Positions 6,776 to 11,534 of a DNA stretch of 11,534 bases are shown here, piece after piece (the first letter of the stretch is position 1; each line of letters opens with the position of its first letter). Origin of the DNA: Paracoccaceae bacterium (lineage in GTDB: Bacteria > Pseudomonadota > Alphaproteobacteria > Rhodobacterales > Rhodobacteraceae); contig QKHF01000258.1 of the NCBI GenBank assembly GCA_003250135.1, forward strand, positions 1 to 11,534. The letters run 5' to 3'. Under the pieces are notes generated by a model. That model did not search any database. It worked only from the letters and a program-made list of their open reading frames with translations, and had not been told where the DNA came from. Made by a program: the position numbers and the translations under genes.

Positions 6776-7688
6776 ATTTCGCCACGGGCGGCAGGCTCAT
6801 CAGCACCGCGTCCGGGTTATGCCCGGTCTCCAGGCCGAATTTCGTGCCGCGATCGTAGACCAGGTTGAACTCGGCGTAGAGGCCGCGCTTGACCAGTTGC
6901 CAGTCGCGCTCCGCCTCGGTCCAACTCTCGCCCATGCGCTTCTCGGTGATCGGGACGAAGGCCTCGAGGAACGCCCGGCCGACATCCTGGGTGAAGGCGA
7001 AGTCCGCCTCCCAGTCGCCGGTGCAGAGATCATCGTAGAAAATCCCCCCAACGCCGCGCGCCTCGCCCCGGTGGCGGATCATGAAATACTCGTCCGCCCA
7101 CGCCTTGAAGCGCGGGTAGTAGGCGGGATCATGCCGGTCGCACGCGGCCTTCAGGCATGCATGAAAATGCGCGGTGTCCTCGGCCACCTCGACCATGGGG
7201 TTGAGATCCGCGCCGCCGCCGAACCACCAGGCGCCCGGCGTCCAGAACATGCGGGTGTTCATGTGCACCGCCGGAGTCTTCGGGCTGCGCATATGCGCGA
7301 CCAGAGAAATGCCCGAGGCCCAGAAGCGCGGGTCGTCCTCCAGCCCCGGAATCTCCTTGCGGGCGGTCAGGCTGCGCTGCGCACGCTCGCCAAGGACGCC
7401 ATAGACGGTGGAGATATTGACGCCGACCTTCTCGAAGACGCGACCGCCGCGCATGGCGCTCATCACGCCCCCGCCCTGGTCGCCCTCTCCCTCTCCGGCG
7501 CGGCGAGTCTCGGTGCGCTCGAATCGCCCGGCGGGCAGATCGGCGAACGGACCTGAGGTTTGAGCGTCCTCCAGAGCCTCGAACGCCGCGCAGATTCGGT
7601 CGCGCAGGTCCTCGAACCACGCCGCGGCGCGGGTCTTGCGCGCGTCAAACTCATCCTTGTCCGCGCTCGCCGCCGCACGTTCGACCAT
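6768..7688 (-). CDS. hemF: oxygen-dependent coproporphyrinogen III oxidase
   Basis: HemF converts coproporphyrinogen III to protoporphyrinogen IX by two O2-dependent decarboxylations in the cytoplasm, late in heme synthesis. The 306-residue product is the usual size. Conserved blocks: GVNISTVYG (89-97), VHMNTRMFW with the active-site region His142 (141-149), WWFGGGADLNPM (154-165), the signature IRHRGEARGVGGIFYDDL (204-221), and YAEFNLVYDRGTKFGLETGH (271-290) with the tail NPDAVLMSLPPVAKWP. Start: ATG at 7686-7688, preceded by GGAGAG 8 nt away; the frame stays open for 32 more codons but that extension looks non-coding. It is divergent from petABC. An oxygen-independent HemN would use a radical-SAM motif, which is absent. 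Confidence 0.97.
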   Translation of the reverse strand: MVERAAASADKDEFDARKTRAAAWFEDLRDRICAAFEALEDAQTSGPFADLPAGRFERTETRRAGEGEGDQGGGVMSAMRGGRVFEKVGVNISTVYGVLGERAQRSLTARKEIPGLEDDPRFWASGISLVAHMRSPKTPAVHMNTRMFWTPGAWWFGGGADLNPMVEVAEDTAHFHACLKAACDRHDPAYYPRFKAWADEYFMIRHRGEARGVGGIFYDDLCTGDWEADFAFTQDVGRAFLEAFVPITEKRMGESWTEAERDWQLVKRGLYAEFNLVYDRGTKFGLETGHNPDAVLMSLPPVAKWP

Positions 7689-7953
7689 ATCGCACTCTCC
7701 GCCATCGCCAGGCGCTTCGCCACGCCCTTTGAGCCCCCGGTTAACGGCGCAATCCTGCGGCTGCAAGCGAAGGCGAGCCGCCACGCCTTGATATGCGCAA
7801 TCAAATTCCGCTTTATGGTGCGATGCGTCGCACTGTCCGCTGGAATGTTTCGAACCAAGCCTGTAATCGGAGTCGAACGTCCGCGAAGCAAAATCGCGGC
7901 GTCGGATTCGCTTACTGCGCGCCTAGCGCGCGCCACAAATAGGGAGCCGCAAC
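7689..7953. promoter_or_regulatory. shared hemF / petABC divergent regulatory region
   Basis: This 265-bp gap separates hemF from petA. It contains TTGAT (7788-7792) and ATCAA (7800-7804) as an inverted pair with a 7-nt spacer, and GTGCGA (7818-7823) with TCGCAC (7828-7833) as a perfect 6-bp pair. A possible plus-strand promoter is TTGATA (7788-7793), 17 bp, CTTTAT (7811-7816), good at -35 and poor at -10. On the minus strand CATAAA (rc of 7812-7817) is a possible hemF -10. All are pattern matches without other support. Confidence 0.45.
7818..7833. repeat. 16-bp imperfect palindrome between hemF and petA
   Basis: GTGCGA and TCGCAC flank TGCG; 14 of 16 positions are symmetric. It lies immediately downstream of the candidate petA -10 and inside the spacer expected for a minus-strand hemF promoter, the right place for a repressor or a shared operator. 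Confidence 0.4.
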
Positions 7954-8529
7954 GTGTCCGATACAATGACGGACGACGCCAGCCGCCGCGATTTTCTCTA
8001 CATCGCGACCGGAGCCGCCGGCCTGGTGGCGACGGGCGCCGCGGTCTGGCCGTTGGTTGACCAGATGAACCCCAGCGCCGACGTTCTCGCGCTCGCCACC
8101 GTGGAGGTCGATGTCTCCGCGGTCGAGGCCGGAACCCAGATCACCGTCAAGTGGCGCGGCAAGCCGGTCTTCATCCGCCACCGCACCGAGCACGAGATCG
8201 AAGCGGCCCGCGCCGTGGATGTCGGTTCGCTGCCCGACGGCGACGCGCGCAACGCCAACCTGCCGGCTGGCTCTCCGGCGACCGACGCCGACCGCGCCGC
8301 CTCCGAGGACGGACAGTGGCTGGTGATGATGGGCGTCTGCACCCATCTGGGCTGCGTGCCGATCGGCAACGCCTCGGGTGATTTCGGCGGCTGGTTCTGC
8401 CCCTGCCACGGCTCGCACTACGACACCGCAGGCCGCATCCGCAAAGGCCCCGCGCCCCGAAACCTGCCGATCCCGGAGATCGCGGTCAATGGAACCACGA
8501 TCACCCTGATCGAAGAATACAAGGCGTAG
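7954..8529 (+). CDS. petA: ubiquinol-cytochrome c reductase Rieske iron-sulfur subunit
   Basis: The Rieske 2Fe-2S subunit of cytochrome bc1, which takes an electron from ubiquinol and passes it to cytochrome c1. The product has 191 residues, the same length as Rhodobacter FbcF. The N-terminus is a Tat-type anchor: SRRDFLY (10-16) followed by one hydrophobic helix to about residue 35; the hinge MNPSADVLALA is at 38-48. Cluster motifs: CTHLGC (129-134) and CPCHGSHYD (149-157). C129, H131, C149 and H152 would ligate the cluster, and C134 and C151 form the stabilising disulfide. Start: GTG at 7954, with AGGGAG at 7941-7946 seven nt upstream; the ATG four codons later is 19 nt from that site. It is the first gene of petABC; petB begins 4 nt after its stop. 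Confidence 0.98.
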   Translation: MSDTMTDDASRRDFLYIATGAAGLVATGAAVWPLVDQMNPSADVLALATVEVDVSAVEAGTQITVKWRGKPVFIRHRTEHEIEAARAVDVGSLPDGDARNANLPAGSPATDADRAASEDGQWLVMMGVCTHLGCVPIGNASGDFGGWFCPCHGSHYDTAGRIRKGPAPRNLPIPEIAVNGTTITLIEEYKA

Positions 8530-8533
8530 GATC

Positions 8534-9889
8534 ATGAGCGCTATTCCCCATCCCCCGTTCGAACCGAAGAACAAATTCGTTAAATGGGTCGATTCGCGGC
8601 TGCCGATCTTCGGCCTGGTTTACGCGACTCTGACCATCCCGACCCCGAAGAACCTGAACTGGATGTGGATCTGGGGCATCGTCCTGGCCGCGTTCCTGGT
8701 GGTGCAGCTGGCCACCGGCATCGTTCTGGTGATGCATTACACGCCGCACGCCGACATGGCCTTCGCCTCGGTCGAGCACATCATGCGCGACGTCAATGGC
8801 GGCTGGCTGCTGCGCTACGCCCACGCCAACGGCGCGTCGATGTTCTTCATCGCGGTCTACGCGCACATCTTCCGAGGCCTCTACTACGGCTCCTACAAGA
8901 ACCCGCGCGAGATCACCTGGATCGTCGGCATCCTGATCTATGTCTGCATGATGGCCGCGGCCTTCATGGGCTACGTGCTGCCCTGGGGCCAGATGTCCTT
9001 CTGGGGCGCGACCGTGATCACCAACCTGTTCTCGGCCATTCCCTTCGTGGGCGACGATATCGTGAAGTTCCTCTGGGGCGGCTTCGCGGTCGACAACCCG
9101 ACCCTGAACCGGTTCTTCTCACTGCACTATCTGGTGCCCTTCGTGATCGCCGCCTTGGTGGCGGTGCACATCTGGGCCTTCCACTCGACGGGCAACAACA
9201 ACCCGGCGGGCGTTCCGGTGCGCACGAAGGACTTCGAGACCGTCCAGAAGGACACCGTGCCGTTCTGGCCCTACTACGTGATCAAGGACCTGTTCGCCCT
9301 GGCGCTGTTCCTGATCTTCTTCGTGGTGATGGTGTTCTTCATGCCCAACTTCCTGGGGCACCCGGACAACTTCATCGAGGCGAACCCGCTGTCCACCCCG
9401 TCGCATATCGTGCCGGAATGGTACTTCCTGCCCTTCTACGCGATCCTGCGCGCCTTCACCGGCGACGTCTGGCTGGTGCAGTTCGTCAGCTTCGTCACCG
9501 GCGGACTGGTCGACGCCAAGCTGTTCGGCGTCATCGCCATGTTCGGCGCCATCATCGCGATGGCCCTGGCGCCGTGGCTGGACACCTCCAAGGTGATCTC
9601 CGGCCGGTATCGCCCGCAGTTCAAGTGGTGGTTCTGGCTGCTGGTGATCGACTTCTTCGTTCTGATGTGGGTCGGCGCCATGCCCGCCGAGGAGCCCTAC
9701 GCGACCATCTCTCTGGTCGCCTCGGCCTACTGGTTCGGCTACTTCTTCGTGATCCTGCCGATGCTGGGCTTCACCGAGAAGCCGAAGGAAGTGCCTGAGA
9801 CGGTCGAAGCCGCCTTCGACGAAATGATCGCGGCGAAATACGCCAAGAAGGCCAAGGCCGCCGGCGCAGCCGCGACCCCGGCCGAGTGA
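8534..9889 (+). CDS. petB: cytochrome b of the bc1 complex
   Basis: The membrane subunit with both quinone sites and hemes bL and bH, in the purple-bacterial unsplit form (451 residues, eight predicted helices). Heme ligands are H97, H111, H198 and H212, at the same numbering as in Rhodobacter. The Qo-site PEWY loop is at 294-297 (P294-E295-W296-Y297). Other marks: HYTPHADMAFASVEHIMRDV (68-87), WGQMSFWGATV (151-161), HSTGNNNP (217-224). The tail after residue 411 is charged then Ala/Lys-rich (KYAKKAKAAGAAATPAE), probably cytoplasmic and slightly longer than in Rhodobacter. The Shine-Dalgarno is weak (AAGG at 8521-8524, or AGGA 2 nt before ATG), so translation is probably coupled to petA. Confidence 0.98.
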   Translation: MSAIPHPPFEPKNKFVKWVDSRLPIFGLVYATLTIPTPKNLNWMWIWGIVLAAFLVVQLATGIVLVMHYTPHADMAFASVEHIMRDVNGGWLLRYAHANGASMFFIAVYAHIFRGLYYGSYKNPREITWIVGILIYVCMMAAAFMGYVLPWGQMSFWGATVITNLFSAIPFVGDDIVKFLWGGFAVDNPTLNRFFSLHYLVPFVIAALVAVHIWAFHSTGNNNPAGVPVRTKDFETVQKDTVPFWPYYVIKDLFALALFLIFFVVMVFFMPNFLGHPDNFIEANPLSTPSHIVPEWYFLPFYAILRAFTGDVWLVQFVSFVTGGLVDAKLFGVIAMFGAIIAMALAPWLDTSKVISGRYRPQFKWWFWLLVIDFFVLMWVGAMPAEEPYATISLVASAYWFGYFFVILPMLGFTEKPKEVPETVEAAFDEMIAAKYAKKAKAAGAAATPAE

Positions 9890-9903
9890 GGGAGATGATT
9901 GAG

Positions 9904-10773
9904 ATGAAGTCCATGACGCTCAAATCCGCCCTCGCCGCCGTGGCGACCGTCGCCGCTCTGGCGATCTCCGCCCCGGCGCACGCGGCTGGCACCGCCCACA
10001 CCGAGGACATTTCGTTCAGCTTCGAAGGGCCGTTCGGAAAGTTCGACAAGGCCCAGCTGCAGCGCGGCTGGCAGGTGTTCCGCGAGGTCTGCTCGACCTG
10101 CCACGGCATGCGGTATGTCTCAGCGCGCGAGCTGACCTGGGACAACGGCCCCGGCTTCGAGGAAGAGCAGGTCAAGGCGTTCCTGGCCGATTCCGGCTGG
10201 GAAGTCGCGGATGAGGAAGGCGAGCCGGGCGACACCCGCCCGATGAAGCTGTCCGACAAGTTCCCGGCCAACACCTCGGCCGGGGCGCCGGATCTCAGCC
10301 TGATGGCCAAGTCCCGGGCGGGCTTTCACGGCCCGTATGGCTCCGGCATCAACCAGCTGCTGCGCGGCATCGGCGGGCCCGAGTACATCTTCTCGATCCT
10401 GACCGGCTATCACGAGCCCCCGGCCTGCGCGCCGGAGGACGCTTCGGGCTACTACAACGCAGCCTTCGCCGCCGGCGGCATCCCCGACGGCTGTAAGGAC
10501 GAGCATGGCCATGTAAGCGTGTCCGGCTCCTGGATCGGCATGCCGCCGCCGCTCAGCGACGACGCGGTGGAGTATCAGGACGGCACCCCGGCCACGGTCG
10601 AACAGATGGCCGAGGACGTCGCCGCGTTCCTGACCTGGGCGGCCGAGCCGCACATGATGGACCGCAAGGCCGCCGGCGCCCGCAACGTCGCCTTCCTGGT
10701 GATCCTGAGCGTGCTGCTCTACCTCACCAACAAGGCGCTCTGGGCCAATGTGAAGAAGAAAAAGAAAGCCTGA
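9904..10773 (+). CDS. petC: cytochrome c1 of the bc1 complex
   Basis: The periplasmic c-type heme subunit that receives electrons from the Rieske protein and reduces cytochrome c. From ATG 9904 it has 289 residues: Sec signal with cleavage near AHA (25-27), heme site CSTCH (63-67), sixth-ligand region GSWIGMPPPL with M213, and a C-terminal anchor helix (about 252-272) followed by a KKKKK tail. C175 and C197 bracket an insertion (CAPEDASGYYN...GIPDGC) that matches the disulfide-bearing insertion of Rhodobacter cytochrome c1. Start choice: in-frame starts occur at 9886, 9895, 9904 and 9913; GGGAG at 9890-9894 is 9 nt before 9904, making it the best. It is followed by the terminator at 10801. 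Confidence 0.97.
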   Translation: MKSMTLKSALAAVATVAALAISAPAHAAGTAHTEDISFSFEGPFGKFDKAQLQRGWQVFREVCSTCHGMRYVSARELTWDNGPGFEEEQVKAFLADSGWEVADEEGEPGDTRPMKLSDKFPANTSAGAPDLSLMAKSRAGFHGPYGSGINQLLRGIGGPEYIFSILTGYHEPPACAPEDASGYYNAAFAAGGIPDGCKDEHGHVSVSGSWIGMPPPLSDDAVEYQDGTPATVEQMAEDVAAFLTWAAEPHMMDRKAAGARNVAFLVILSVLLYLTNKALWANVKKKKKA

Positions 10774-10800
10774 CGCCACGCGGCGACAGGCGAGACGCTG

Positions 10801-10838
10801 AAACCCCTTCCGCCTGACGCGGGAGGGGTTTTTCTTTG
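10801..10838 (+). terminator. intrinsic terminator of petABC
   Basis: AAACCCCTTCCGC (10801-10813) pairs over 13 positions, with one G-U, with GCGGGAGGGGTTT (10819-10831) around the loop CTGAC. The T-rich tract runs from 10829 to 10838 with one C. This is a strong Rho-independent terminator, 27 nt after the petC stop, and it separates the operon from aroC. Confidence 0.95.
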
Positions 10839-10859
10839 GCCGCTCCATGCGATAAGACC

Positions 10860-10873
10860 GCCCTCGGGAGGGC
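10860..10873 (+). other. small hairpin covering the aroC Shine-Dalgarno
   Basis: GCCCT (10860-10864) and AGGGC (10869-10873) enclose CGGG. The likely ribosome binding site GGGAGG (10866-10871) lies in the loop and 3' arm, so the stem could partly hide it in the mRNA if transcription begins upstream of 10860. Confidence 0.35.
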
Positions 10874-10880
10874 GCGGGCC

Positions 10881-11534
10881 ATGTCGATGAATTCCTTCGG
10901 ACATCTGTTTCGGGTGACGACCTGGGGCGAAAGCCACGGGCCAGCCCTGGGCGCGGTCGTCGACGGCTGCCCGCCGGGCGTGCCCTTGGAGGCGGAGATG
11001 ATCCAGCACTGGCTGGACCGCCGCAAGCCGGGCCAGTCGAAATACACCACCCAGCGCAAGGAGCCGGACGCGGTGAAGATCCTCTCCGGCGTGTTCGAGG
11101 GGATCACCACCGGCACGCCGATCAGCCTGATGATCGAGAACGCCGACCAGCGCTCGAAAGACTATGGCGACATCGCCGACAAGTTCCGTCCCGGCCACGC
11201 CGACCTGACCTATTGGCGCAAGTACGGGATCAGGGACTACCGCGGCGGCGGGCGCTCCTCGGCGCGGGAGACGGCGGCGCGGGTCGCCGCCGGCGGCGTT
11301 GCGCGCGAGGCGCTGAAGGCGCTGGTTCCCGGCCTGACCATCCGCGGCTGCATGGTGCAGATGGGCGACCGCAAGGTGGACCGCGACGCCTGGGACTGGG
11401 ACGAGATCGAGCGCAACCCGTTCTGGTCCCCAGACGCCAGGGCCGCCGCTGACTGGGCCGACTATCTGGACGATCTGCGCAAATCCGGCAACTCGGTCGG
11501 GGCCGTGGTCGAGGTGGTGGCCGAGGGCGTGCCC
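10881..11534 (+). CDS. aroC: chorismate synthase, 3' part missing at window edge
   Basis: AroC makes chorismate from 5-enolpyruvylshikimate-3-phosphate with reduced FMN, the last step of the shikimate pathway. The first 218 codons are present, roughly 60 percent of the usual length of about 360. Family signatures are intact: WGESHGPALGAVVDGCPPG (15-33) with catalytic His19, RPGHADLTYWRKYGIRDYRG (103-122) with His106, and GGGRSSARETAARVAAGGVA (122-141). Start: ATG at 10881, with GGGAGG at 10866-10871 nine nt upstream; a second ATG two codons on is possible but too far from the site. It follows the petABC terminator, so it needs its own promoter; TTTTTC (10829-10834) with GATAAG (10851-10856) at 16 bp is a poor candidate. 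Confidence 0.97.
   Translation, partial: MSMNSFGHLFRVTTWGESHGPALGAVVDGCPPGVPLEAEMIQHWLDRRKPGQSKYTTQRKEPDAVKILSGVFEGITTGTPISLMIENADQRSKDYGDIADKFRPGHADLTYWRKYGIRDYRGGGRSSARETAARVAAGGVAREALKALVPGLTIRGCMVQMGDRKVDRDAWDWDEIERNPFWSPDARAAADWADYLDDLRKSGNSVGAVVEVVAEGVP

Noticed and set aside
7689..7784. 32-codon upstream extension of hemF
   Set aside because: The internal ATG at 7688 has a good Shine-Dalgarno and gives the normal HemF length; the extension has no similarity to HemF.
7788..7804. FNR/FnrL box TTGA...TCAA upstream of hemF and petA
   Set aside because: The spacer is 9 nt; the FNR-type site needs 6. It may still be part of a promoter.
8584..9798. 404-codon frame inside petB
   Set aside because: It is the +2 shadow of a very well conserved cytochrome b and its product is low-complexity and Arg/Gly-rich.

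Overview
The window looks like ordinary chromosome from a high-GC alphaproteobacterium, most probably a Rhodobacterales relative. Four things support this: the Rhodobacter-type petABC (fbcFBC) operon with cytochrome b heme ligands at residues 97/111/198/212; a cytochrome c1 with the extra cysteine pair known from Rhodobacter; the alphaproteobacterial set DUF1285 / CoA-pyrophosphatase NUDIX / DUF6111 / cca; and a neighbouring moxR-DUF58 pair. I see no tRNA or rRNA gene, CRISPR array, insertion sequence or prophage gene.

Layout. 1-1524 (minus): moxR-type AAA+ ATPase followed by a DUF58 gene cut by the left edge. 1698-5011 (plus): a tight operon of DUF1285, NUDIX hydrolase, DUF6111 membrane protein, cca tRNA nucleotidyltransferase and a LysE-type exporter, joined by overlaps or very short gaps. 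5030-6140 (minus): a gamma-glutamylcyclotransferase-like protein that seems to start at an ATC codon, and a stand-alone cyclic-nucleotide-binding domain protein. 6377-6697 (plus): a small exported His-rich protein of unknown function. 6768-7688 (minus): hemF, oxygen-dependent coproporphyrinogen III oxidase. 7954-10773 (plus): petABC, the complete three-subunit cytochrome bc1 complex, ending in a strong intrinsic terminator. 10881 to the right edge (plus): aroC, chorismate synthase, incomplete.

How the parts relate. hemF and petABC are divergent over a 265-bp shared region; one makes a heme precursor and the other encodes a complex with three hemes, so joint oxygen or iron control is plausible but not shown. 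The cca operon mixes tRNA maturation, nucleotide/CoA housekeeping and membrane proteins, a conserved neighbourhood rather than an obvious pathway. Divergent regions carry inverted repeats that could be operators.

The most unusual observation is at 5557-5665. The conserved YGSL motif of the cyclotransferase-like gene lies upstream of its first ATG/GTG/TTG codon, and a well-placed Shine-Dalgarno points to an ATC start. I found no convincing new multi-gene system.
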